From Thermoplasmatota archaeon (GTDB lineage Archaea; Thermoplasmatota; E2; DHVEG-1), in the NCBI GenBank assembly GCA_018334795.1, contig JAGXLH010000001.1, forward strand, positions 1-36,130: a DNA stretch of 36,130 nt. Reading direction: 5' to 3'. The position numbers and the translations under genes were made by a program. How positions within the stretch are numbered: position 1 is the stretch's first letter; every line of letters begins with the position of its first letter. Under the pieces are notes generated by a model. It was not told where the DNA came from. It saw only the letters and a program-made list of their open reading frames with translations, and did not search any database. This document shows, one piece after another, positions 18,715 through 26,765 of this stretch.

Positions 18715-21075
18715 ATGATTAAAGAAACCATGGTTGATCAGTTTCAAGGTTTATCTAATGTGTCTGTTATTGATATTTCACAGTTTTCTGATGATCAGCT
18801 TATTTCGTTAAGTGAGGAGATGGGACTTGCTTTGTCTTTATCTGAAATGAAACGGATTAAAACGTATTTTGATGAGAGAAATCGACTGCCAACCGATATT
18901 GAACTTGAAGCGCTTGGACAGGCGTGGTCTGAACATAGTTGTTATAAATCATCCAAAGTTCCGTTGAAAAAATATGTATATGGGATTGCGGAGGAGAAAG
19001 TTTTAGCTCGGGAGGATGCTGGTGTTGTCAAATTTGATGATAATCATTATTATTGTGCTGCATTGGAATCACATAATCATCCTTCTGCCGTTGAACCATA
19101 TGGTGGTGCTGCAACAGGTGTTGGTGGTATCGTTCGTGATATCGTATGTATGGGTGCGCAGCCAATAGCATATATTGATCCTTTGTTTTTTGGTTCACTT
19201 CATATGGATCAAAACGAGTTGCCAAAAGGAGTGAAACATCCACGGTATTTATTTCAAGGCGTAATTGATGGTATTCGAGATTATGGGAATCGAATTGGTG
19301 TGCCAACACTTTCTGGTCAAGTATATTTTCATCCCGGCTATACCAGTAATTGCTTAGTGAATGTGGGTAGCATTGGCATTATGAAAAAAGAGGAGATGAT
19401 TCATAGTAGTGCTAAACAAAGTGGTGATGTGTATATTTATGTAGGAGGACGAACTGGTCGAGATGGTATCCATGGGGTAACATTTGCTTCAGCTGAACTC
19501 ACTGATGATAGTGAAAAGACCAGTAGAAGTGCAGTGCAAGTAGGCGATCCAATCACAAAGGAACCATTGATTCATGTTACTTTATTGTGTAATCGCCTTG
19601 GATTATTACAGGGATTGAAAGATTTTGGTGGCGGTGGTCTTTCTTGTGTTGCAGGAGAACTAGCGCATGCTGCAGGTCTTGGTGCAGAGATTCATTTGGA
19701 TGATATTCCATTGAAAGAAGAAGGATTATCTCCTTGGGAGATGTGGATTTCTGAAAGTCAGGAACGAATGATGTTTGTGGTAAGTCAAAAAGATGTTGAC
19801 CGGGTGCTTCATATTTGTAAGCAGTGGGATGTGAATGCGGTGGTGGTTGGAACTGTGATTGATGATCCAGTTGCTCGTGTGTTTTACAAAGGAAAAAAGA
19901 TTTTGGATATGGATCTTGAGTTTTACACTGGTGGACCAGTGTATGATGAAACAAAGCGACCGTATCAATTACCAACGATCAACAATGAGAATGTTTCTAT
20001 TTCTTCTTATGATCTGCCAAATTTTACTGATACATTATTGTCATTGTTGCAACAGGAAAACATTGCATCTAAGGAATGGGTGATTCGTCAATATGATCAT
20101 GAAGTTCAAGCTCATACCGTGGTAAAACCATTACAGGGAAGAATTAATCAGGAGACTCATGGTGATGCAACGGTGTTAAAACCATTGCAGGATTCTTTTA
20201 AAGGATTAGCAGTGACTGCAGATGTGAATCCTCGTTTTATGTTAAATGATCCTTATCATGGTGCTCGTGCAGCTATTGATGAAGCATGTCGTAATCTTAT
20301 TGCTGTTGGTGCAAAACCTGATGCATTACTGGACTGTTTGAATTTTGGAAATCCTGAAAAACCTGAACGGATGGGTGAGTTTTATGAAGCATTACGGGGC
20401 ATGGGAAAACTTGCTTCTGAGTTATCTCTTCCGTTTATGTCTGGGAATGTCAGTTTTTATAATGAAGCGGTGAACTCTTCTGTTCCGCCGACCCCTGAGA
20501 TTATGGGGATTGGGTTGATTGATGATATCCGAAAAAGTGTTACCGTTCCATTTAAACAAAATGATGATCTGATCTATATTGTTGGTCAGAAAACAAGTGA
20601 AGAGTTAAGTGGATCGGAATATTTTCATTTAAGAAAGATTTCTGGTGGAAAGGTTCCACGAACAGATAGTGGTTTATTAAAAAAATGTATGAATGGATTG
20701 CTTTCAGTAATGGATAAAAAACTTTTGAGTTCATGTCATGATATTAGTGAAGGTGGTTTAGCGGTTTGTATCACGGAAATGGCCATTGGAAATCAGATTG
20801 GATCGGTCATTGATTTAGCAAAGGTTCCAGGTAGTGACCGTGAAGATGTTTTATTATTTTCTGAAACAGCTACTCGATGGATTGTGACCGTTCCTAAAAA
20901 ATTTACAGCCGAATTTGAAAAAATCATGAATGCTTCTGATGCACCCTTTGCTTGTATTGGAGTAACACAAGGTAAAAATGTTTGTTTTAACCGTCATGAG
21001 ATCACCTTGATTGATGTAGAAATATCTCAACTGTATGAGCAATGGATGAATGGTATTGCTTCTGTGATGGGTTGA
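18715..21075 (+). CDS. purL: Phosphoribosylformylglycinamidine synthase subunit PurL
   Basis: The protein has 786 aa from ATG 18715; a GTG at 18703 and an ATG at 18730 are alternatives. It is the small (PurSQL-type) PurL. Recognisable parts are ALGQAWSEHSCYKSSKVPLK (catalytic-His region, about residues 65-85), SHNHPSAVEPYGGAATGVGG (metal/ATP site), GGRTGRDGIHGVTFASAEL, GGGGLSCVAGELAHAAGLGA, and in the second half GAKPDALLDCLNFGNPEKPE and CHDISEGGLAVCITEMA. It carries out ATP-dependent amidation of FGAR using ammonia channelled from PurQ. It is somewhat longer than the usual 720-750 residues, the extra lying at the N-terminus and in the middle. Cytosolic. The operon probably ends here; a T-run near 21150 may terminate it. 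Confidence 0.95.
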   Translation: MIKETMVDQFQGLSNVSVIDISQFSDDQLISLSEEMGLALSLSEMKRIKTYFDERNRLPTDIELEALGQAWSEHSCYKSSKVPLKKYVYGIAEEKVLAREDAGVVKFDDNHYYCAALESHNHPSAVEPYGGAATGVGGIVRDIVCMGAQPIAYIDPLFFGSLHMDQNELPKGVKHPRYLFQGVIDGIRDYGNRIGVPTLSGQVYFHPGYTSNCLVNVGSIGIMKKEEMIHSSAKQSGDVYIYVGGRTGRDGIHGVTFASAELTDDSEKTSRSAVQVGDPITKEPLIHVTLLCNRLGLLQGLKDFGGGGLSCVAGELAHAAGLGAEIHLDDIPLKEEGLSPWEMWISESQERMMFVVSQKDVDRVLHICKQWDVNAVVVGTVIDDPVARVFYKGKKILDMDLEFYTGGPVYDETKRPYQLPTINNENVSISSYDLPNFTDTLLSLLQQENIASKEWVIRQYDHEVQAHTVVKPLQGRINQETHGDATVLKPLQDSFKGLAVTADVNPRFMLNDPYHGARAAIDEACRNLIAVGAKPDALLDCLNFGNPEKPERMGEFYEALRGMGKLASELSLPFMSGNVSFYNEAVNSSVPPTPEIMGIGLIDDIRKSVTVPFKQNDDLIYIVGQKTSEELSGSEYFHLRKISGGKVPRTDSGLLKKCMNGLLSVMDKKLLSSCHDISEGGLAVCITEMAIGNQIGSVIDLAKVPGSDREDVLLFSETATRWIVTVPKKFTAEFEKIMNASDAPFACIGVTQGKNVCFNRHEITLIDVEISQLYEQWMNGIASVMG

Positions 21076-21207
21076 ACAGAAAGTTTAAAAATTAGTGAAG
21101 AGTTTGACTAGGTTACATGATGAGCGAACCCTTTCTGAGCTGAATTAAATAGTTATGTTTTTTTTAGCGATGATGACGATCTTGAGTGCTGAAAAAAAGG
21201 GTGTAGT

Positions 21208-21660
21208 TTACTGATTGTGGATATGCTCTGATAGCATATCTGCAATTTCTTTTAAAAATAGATCATCTTCTTTGGTGAACGCATTTTTAGTATCTGAATC
21301 AATATCGATTTCTCCAATCGTTTTAGAATTTCTTTTTATTGGAACGACGATTTCAGATCGTGTTGAAATAAAACAGGATAAATATCGGTTATCTGCATGT
21401 ACATCTGAAACGATTTCGGTTTTACCGGTTTTTGCAGCTGCACCACAGATACCTTTTCCAATAGGGATTTTTGTATGTTCTGTCGCCTGATCTCCTCTCC
21501 AGGCCCCTAAATGTAAATAGTTATCTTTGACCATATAGATACCTACCCATGAATACACTTCAAAATTTGATTGAAGGAAATCAACCACTTGTTGAACAGG
21601 GTTTTCTTTGTTTTTCATTAGAATCTGTTTTATTTTTCGTTTTGCTTCATCTTTATCCAT
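21208..21660 (-). CDS. GAF-domain free methionine-(R)-sulfoxide reductase-like protein
   Basis: The protein has 150 aa, one GAF domain. The family pattern is clear: SWVGIYMVKDNYLHLGAWRG, KIPIGKGICGAAAKTGKTEI, SDVHADNRYLSCFISTRSEI, VVPI and GEIDIDS. It corresponds to fRMsr (E. coli YebR/MsrC type), which reduces free Met-R-sulfoxide. Of the three family cysteines, two are present (in GICG and YLSC, the latter matching the catalytic one); the first, a few residues before the IPIG motif in the E. coli enzyme, is replaced. Activity is therefore likely but the resolving chemistry may differ. It is cytosolic, single gene, on the opposite strand to purL. Start at the only good ATG. Confidence 0.82.
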   Translation of the reverse strand: MDKDEAKRKIKQILMKNKENPVQQVVDFLQSNFEVYSWVGIYMVKDNYLHLGAWRGDQATEHTKIPIGKGICGAAAKTGKTEIVSDVHADNRYLSCFISTRSEIVVPIKRNSKTIGEIDIDSDTKNAFTKEDDLFLKEIADMLSEHIHNQ

Positions 21661-21868
21661 CTGCTAATCCTCACAGTTATTATTTTTATGTTTGTAAATC
21701 TGCATTTCTGATCCGCAATACTAGTTAGTATAGTATTTGTTCATCAGATATTTATGAAGCCAAATTTTTCACATTTTACATGTGATTAGCCTGCTTCAGC
21801 ACCAGATTTAATCACATTCACAATGTCAATATTTTAGTTAGTATTCTATCCTTTTTCATAAACACTAT

Positions 21869-23080
21869 TTATGTTTCTTTTTTTGAAGATAATCCTATTT
21901 TTAACTGTGGTTCTTCCCATGGAATAGTGACAGAACCATAATTTCCTCCACCGCCAGGATGAAAATGAACGGTCGCATTACGAAATGAATGAATTGCTTC
22001 TGCAAGTGCAGCTGGACCGATTTTTGAAAGGTCTTCAGTAGGAGTTGATAGTAAAGTATTGATTTCATTTCCAAAAATATTAATCAGTTTATGCCACTCT
22101 TCGTTTACCCGGTTAGTAAATGGATTTTGTTCATGATATACACGGGTGATGATCTCATGCAGTGGTAAAAATGAAGCATATTGTGGCCGGTGAATAGGAT
22201 GTTGAGATGGTCGATAGGATGATTTTTTATCAATTACATCTGTAACTCCTTGTTTTATTCTACCACCACAGGAACATTTCCATTGTTGTTCTGAAGCTTG
22301 ATAAAAAGAATACCTCATATGACATTTTTTACAAGCAGTATCAAAATATTTACCTTCTTCCGGGGGAATACCAACGTTTAATACCGGTTTGTTTCCATTT
22401 TGTCGTTTGATTGCAAATGCTAATTCATTAAACGTTGGTTTTTTCACTTTAAACTGGGTGAATTCTCTTGCTAACCGTATTGGGTGGGGATTATGAGTAT
22501 CTGAATTAGAAAGAAATGTAAACTTATGCAATTCATTGATTTTATCAGCTAAGTACGTATTCGATGCTAGTCCCAATTCTATAAAATGAATGGAGGGAGT
22601 CATATGCTGGTAGCAATCTTGGATGGAATCGTATTTTGTATATGCTCCTGAAAAAGTATCGAAAAGATGAGCTGGGCCAATTAAAGCTCCAACCTCAACG
22701 GCATGTTCTGCAGCATCGGCACTCATTAATTCAATTTTTGGTCGGCCATGTTTTGAAATATCAGGTGCATAAGGTTTGATACGCTCACGGAATTCAGTGG
22801 TTGCAGTAGCATCAGGAAATAAAACGAGATGATGAATGTGATCTTTTGTTTCAATTTCAGCGGTAAGAACAAATCGTGTATCTTCATATTGGTAAGTTCC
22901 GGAATCAACCTCTGTTAATTGTTGAATTTCTTGCATCCATCGTGGATGTAAACAATCTCCAGTTCCTAAAAGTTGAATACCTTTTAATTTCGCGTTTAAG
23001 GAGAATTGTTGTAGTGATATTGGTGTATCCAATCGTTTGGTGTAAGGTGAATGAAGATGTAAATCTGCTGAAATAATCAT
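21869..23080 (-). CDS. EndoQ-type PHP-domain endonuclease (deaminated-DNA repair)
   Basis: The protein has 403 aa from ATG 23080; an upstream TTG at 23125 is possible, but the family starts as here with MIISADLHLHSPYTKRLD. Motifs in order: PHP metal ligands DLHLHS (6-11), LLGTGDCLHPRW, HHLVLFPD, GALIGPAHLFDTF, FLSNSDTHNPHP, then a zinc site CKKCHMRYSFY...WKCSCGG (about residues 270-295). This is the TIGR00375/EndoQ layout; EndoQ nicks DNA 5' of uracil, hypoxanthine and xanthine in some archaea. A C-terminal FHPGGGGNYGSVTIPW segment is also typical. Length fits. Single gene, minus strand. No PCNA-binding motif was verified. Confidence 0.85.
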   Translation of the reverse strand: MIISADLHLHSPYTKRLDTPISLQQFSLNAKLKGIQLLGTGDCLHPRWMQEIQQLTEVDSGTYQYEDTRFVLTAEIETKDHIHHLVLFPDATATTEFRERIKPYAPDISKHGRPKIELMSADAAEHAVEVGALIGPAHLFDTFSGAYTKYDSIQDCYQHMTPSIHFIELGLASNTYLADKINELHKFTFLSNSDTHNPHPIRLAREFTQFKVKKPTFNELAFAIKRQNGNKPVLNVGIPPEEGKYFDTACKKCHMRYSFYQASEQQWKCSCGGRIKQGVTDVIDKKSSYRPSQHPIHRPQYASFLPLHEIITRVYHEQNPFTNRVNEEWHKLINIFGNEINTLLSTPTEDLSKIGPAALAEAIHSFRNATVHFHPGGGGNYGSVTIPWEEPQLKIGLSSKKET

Positions 23081-23356
23081 ATCATCATGAAACCCTTTTT
23101 CTATAGGAAAATGGGCAGATAACAACTAATTCATCTCTCACTTTGAAGATGTATGAAAAAGGATGAGTTATGCACTATTAACATACTTTAGATTACATTG
23201 GAAGCTGTAGTATGATGGTGAATAGTAAGCTCACCCTTTTCTCTTCTGAATTGTAATTTTTTTTCGGTACCCATTTACCCATATTATGAAACGGGATTAT
23301 GCTATTAAAAATTTCCATTTCTTTTACAATTTTTTTTTTAAAAGATAAATGCAGTT

Positions 23357-23440
23357 ATTCTCCTTACATCTCCACATGCTAATAGTAATGTTTATTAGGA
23401 GAGAATTGATATGCTCTTTAATAAATTGTACCCTTATTGA
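23357..23440 (+). promoter_or_regulatory. Possible gyrB leader: 9-codon ORF with a stem that can hide its ribosome site
   Basis: An ATG at 23411 opens a 9-codon frame (MLFNKLYPY, stop 23438-23440) with an excellent ribosome site AGGAGA at 23397-23402. TCTCCT at 23359-23364 is its exact complement and could sequester it. The ORF ends 91 nt before the gyrB ATG. The 451-nt gap 23081-23531 holds no longer gene. It may be chance; archaeal leader-peptide control is rarely documented. Confidence 0.25.
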
Positions 23441-23531
23441 GATGGGATGAAAAAAGGAACCAAAATCGATATGAAAATTGAGTAAATGTACTGTGATAAT
23501 TATTGATTATTTTATTGTGAAGTGATTGAGT

Positions 23532-26500
23532 ATGAGCGCTGAAAAGGAAAATAAGAATGGCGGGTATGAAACCTCATCTATCAAAGTACTTGAAGGGTTA
23601 AAAGCAGTTAAACAAAACCCTGCAATGTATATAGGTAGTACTGATGAGCGAGGGCTACATCATTTAGTGTATGAAGTAGTTGACAATTCAATTGATGAAG
23701 CTCTTGCAGGTTATTGTACCAAAGTTGATGTTAAGTTAAATAAGGATGGATCGGTAACCGTTTCAGATAACGGTCGAGGAATTCCAGTTACGGTTCATGA
23801 AAAATATAAAAAGACCGGTGTTGAACTAGTAATGACCACACTTCATGCCGGAGGGAAATTCGATCGGGATACCTATAAGGTATCTGGGGGACTTCATGGT
23901 GTTGGTGTTTCTGTTGTTAATGCATTATCTTCGTGGTTAGAGGTAACGGTGTGTCGAAATGGGATTAAATATCATCAGCAATATGATCATGGAGCAACTA
24001 AAACTCCACTAAAGGAAATAGGGGAAACTGATGAAACAGGAACGTCTATTACGTTTCAACCTGATCCTGAGATTTTTGAGACAACGTCGTATAATTTTTC
24101 AACTATTGAATCTCGATTGAAGGAGCTTGCATTTCTCAATGGTGGCCTTCGGATAAATATACTAGATGAACGAGATGGAAAAGAATCTTCTTTTAAATAT
24201 GATGGTGGTATCAAAGAATTCGTTCGGTATATTAATCGGAATAAAAATCCGCTTCATTCAGATCCTATTTATGTAAGTGCTGAACGGGATGATGTTGAGG
24301 TAGAAATTTCTATCCAATATACCGAAGGATTTACTGAAAATATTTTCACTTTTGCAAACAATATCAATACGCATGAAGGTGGAACGCATCTTTCAGGTTT
24401 TAAATCTGCGCTAACTCGAGTGTTAAATGATTATGGGAAGAAAAATAAGTTGTTTGGTAGTGATGATTTTAGTTTACGAGGCGAGGATTGCCGTGAAGGA
24501 ATAACAACAGTTATTTCTTGTAAGGTGAAAAGTCCTCAGTTTGAAGGGCAAACAAAAACCAAACTTGGTAATTCTGAAGTACGAGGTATTGTAGAACGCT
24601 TAACTAATGAGAAACTTAGTGAGTTCTTTGAAGAAAACCCGACTGTTGCAAAAATTATTGTTAGTAAAGGTATGATGGCTAGTCGTGCACGAGCTGCTGC
24701 TCGTAAAGCTCGAGAGTTAACACGGCGGAAGGGGCTGCTTGAATCATCCGCACTTCCAGGTAAACTAGCTGATTGTTCGAGCCGTGATCCTAGTAAAACT
24801 GAATTGTATATCGTTGAGGGTGATAGTGCGGGTGGTTGTTTTTCTGGAGATACTAAAGTTGCATTGGTCGATAACCGGAATGTTTCATTTAAAGAATTAA
24901 TTAACGAACAAAAGCAGGGTAAAAGACATTTTTGCTATACTATAAGGAATAATGGAACTATCGGTGTTGAGGAAATTAAGAATCCTCGGAAAACAAAAAT
25001 AGATGTTGAAGTTGTCAAGATTATTTTAGATAATGATGAAGAAATCACTTGTACTCCGGATCATTTATTCATGTTACGAGATGGATCATATAAACAAGCA
25101 AAATATCTTACATCAAAAGACTCGCTTATGCCTTTGAGAAAACAACGATCCAAAATTGGAAAGTATATTACAATAAAAGATTATGAATTGGTGTATGATA
25201 CTTCATTAACTCGTTGGATATTCACTCATATGTTATCAGACGATTGGAACATCGATCATGGTGTATATTCTTCTTCTCTTGGTTCTCATCGACATCATAT
25301 AGACTTTGATAAGAATAACAATGATCCAACTAATATTACAAGAATGAATAAAGAAGAACATTTGCAACTTCATAGAGAAATGGCCCATAAGACATTACAT
25401 AGACCTCAGGTATTTGAGAAATGTAGAAAACTCAGGAAAGATGAAGGATTTAGAACGATGATGAGTCGGAGAATGAAAGACCCTAAAACCCGGAGTATCC
25501 TGAGCAAACAGGCTAAAAAACAGTGGGAAAATCCCGAGTATAAAGCATTCATGAGACAGAAATTCTTGGAATTCTATTATAGTGATAAAGAATATCAAAA
25601 ACAGACGAAAAAACGACTTTACAATGAACAGCGACAATACTGGAATAATCCAAAGAATCGTGAAAAACAATCGAAACGAATAAAATCAGTTTTTGCACAT
25701 AATCCTGAATTAAAAAAACAGTTATCCAAGATAGCTAAAAAACAATGGGAAAATCCTGAACTGTTGGAGTGGAGAAGACAGAAAACTAAATCACAATGGA
25801 CTGATGAATTCAAGAAGAAAAGAAAGATAGCATACAATAAAACTTATTATAAAAAAACAGTCAAAGCCCTCCATGACATCTTTGTTCAATGTAAAAAAAT
25901 TGATGTAAAATCATATGATTTACTGAGAAACGAAAGAAAAGATAACACGTTACTTAAATTTGATACGTTTGTTAATCGGTTTTTTTCAGGGGATGTGTTA
26001 GCAGCCCAAGATGCTGTTGAACATTATAATCATAATATTAAAGATATCATCCAAATTCGTGAAAGAATGGATGTTTATGATATAGAAGTGCCAAGGACAC
26101 ATAATTTTGCTCTTGCAAGTGGGGTATTTGTCCATAACAGTGCAAAGCAAGGTAGAGATAAGGATTTTCAGGCGATTTTACCATTGCGCGGTAAGATTTT
26201 GAATGTTGAAAAAGCGCGGATGGATAAAATCTTAAAGAATAAAGAGATTCTTGCATTGATCACTGCTATTGGAACGGGCATTGGTGAAGAATTTGATATT
26301 TCTAAAGCTAGGTATCATAAGATAATTATCATGACTGATGCAGATGTTGATGGTGAACATATTAGAACGTTGTTGTTGACCTTTTTTTATCGGTATATGC
26401 GAGAACTTGTTGAAGAGGGATATTTGTATATTGCTCAGCCTCCATTGTATAAGTTAAAAAAGGGTAAGCGCGTGGAGTATGTGTATTCTGAACGAGCAAG

Positions 26501-26750
26501 GATTAATGTAGTGAATGATATGGGTGTAACTGGTGTGGGCGTTCAACGATATAAGGGTCTTGGTGAGATGAATGCTGATCAATTATGGGATACGACTATG
26601 GATCCTGAGTATCGGTTAACGGTACAAGTGACCGTTGATGATGCAGTTGAAGCTGATGAATTGTTTACTATTTTGATGGGGGAAAAGGTTGAGCCTCGTC
26701 GTGAGTTTATTGAAAATCATGCGAAGGATGTGGAGAATCTTGATATCTAA
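23532..26750 (+). CDS. gyrB: DNA gyrase subunit B, interrupted by an intein
   Basis: The precursor has 1072 aa; about 638 aa after intein removal, the usual GyrB size. Start ATG 23532 with GTGAAGTGAT ahead; an in-frame TTG at 23526 is less likely. GHKL ATPase motifs: EVVDNSIDEALAGYC, DNGRGIPV, GGLHGVGVSVVNALSSW. Transducer and TOPRIM follow: IVEGDSAGG is split by the intein, and the extein resumes SAKQGRDKDFQAILPLRGKI, with MTDADVDGEHIRTLLLTFFY (metal-binding DxD) and RYKGLGEMNADQLWDTTMDP. It forms A2B2 with GyrA and introduces negative supercoils using ATP. gyrA follows 15 nt later, so the two are co-transcribed. Archaeal gyrase is thought to be of bacterial origin. Confidence 0.97.
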   Translation: MSAEKENKNGGYETSSIKVLEGLKAVKQNPAMYIGSTDERGLHHLVYEVVDNSIDEALAGYCTKVDVKLNKDGSVTVSDNGRGIPVTVHEKYKKTGVELVMTTLHAGGKFDRDTYKVSGGLHGVGVSVVNALSSWLEVTVCRNGIKYHQQYDHGATKTPLKEIGETDETGTSITFQPDPEIFETTSYNFSTIESRLKELAFLNGGLRINILDERDGKESSFKYDGGIKEFVRYINRNKNPLHSDPIYVSAERDDVEVEISIQYTEGFTENIFTFANNINTHEGGTHLSGFKSALTRVLNDYGKKNKLFGSDDFSLRGEDCREGITTVISCKVKSPQFEGQTKTKLGNSEVRGIVERLTNEKLSEFFEENPTVAKIIVSKGMMASRARAAARKARELTRRKGLLESSALPGKLADCSSRDPSKTELYIVEGDSAGGCFSGDTKVALVDNRNVSFKELINEQKQGKRHFCYTIRNNGTIGVEEIKNPRKTKIDVEVVKIILDNDEEITCTPDHLFMLRDGSYKQAKYLTSKDSLMPLRKQRSKIGKYITIKDYELVYDTSLTRWIFTHMLSDDWNIDHGVYSSSLGSHRHHIDFDKNNNDPTNITRMNKEEHLQLHREMAHKTLHRPQVFEKCRKLRKDEGFRTMMSRRMKDPKTRSILSKQAKKQWENPEYKAFMRQKFLEFYYSDKEYQKQTKKRLYNEQRQYWNNPKNREKQSKRIKSVFAHNPELKKQLSKIAKKQWENPELLEWRRQKTKSQWTDEFKKKRKIAYNKTYYKKTVKALHDIFVQCKKIDVKSYDLLRNERKDNTLLKFDTFVNRFFSGDVLAAQDAVEHYNHNIKDIIQIRERMDVYDIEVPRTHNFALASGVFVHNSAKQGRDKDFQAILPLRGKILNVEKARMDKILKNKEILALITAIGTGIGEEFDISKARYHKIIIMTDADVDGEHIRTLLLTFFYRYMRELVEEGYLYIAQPPLYKLKKGKRVEYVYSERARINVVNDMGVTGVGVQRYKGLGEMNADQLWDTTMDPEYRLTVQVTVDDAVEADELFTILMGEKVEPRREFIENHAKDVENLDI
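24837..26138 (+). mobile_element. GyrB intein, 434 aa, with HNH homing endonuclease
   Basis: It lies between EGDSAGG and SAKQGRD of GyrB (precursor residues 436-869). Cys1 opens block A (CFSGDTKVALVD); block B is CTPDHLFMLRDG; the end has VYDIEVPRTHNFALASG (block F) and VFVHN (block G, His-Asn), with Ser as the first C-extein residue. All splicing residues are present. Between the blocks, residues 150-180 hold an HNH nuclease motif (SHRHHIDFDKNNNDPTNI, then EEHLQLH). About 200-325 contains repeated short basic motifs such as KKQWENPEY, RQYWNNPKN and KKQWENPEL, resembling NUMOD3 DNA-binding repeats. The ends closely resemble the Synechocystis GyrB intein at the same site. Probably an active or recently active homing element. 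Confidence 0.95.
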
Positions 26751-26765
26751 TGTGGTGGTAATTGT

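Noticed and set aside
23081..23125. TTG start giving 15 extra residues at the EndoQ N-terminus
   Set aside because: Family members begin at the MIISADLHLHS-type sequence and the extension has no support.
24837..26138. Possibility that the extra 434 residues in GyrB are an ordinary domain insertion or assembly chimera
   Set aside because: All intein splice residues and blocks are present at a known intein site and the reading frame is continuous on both sides.
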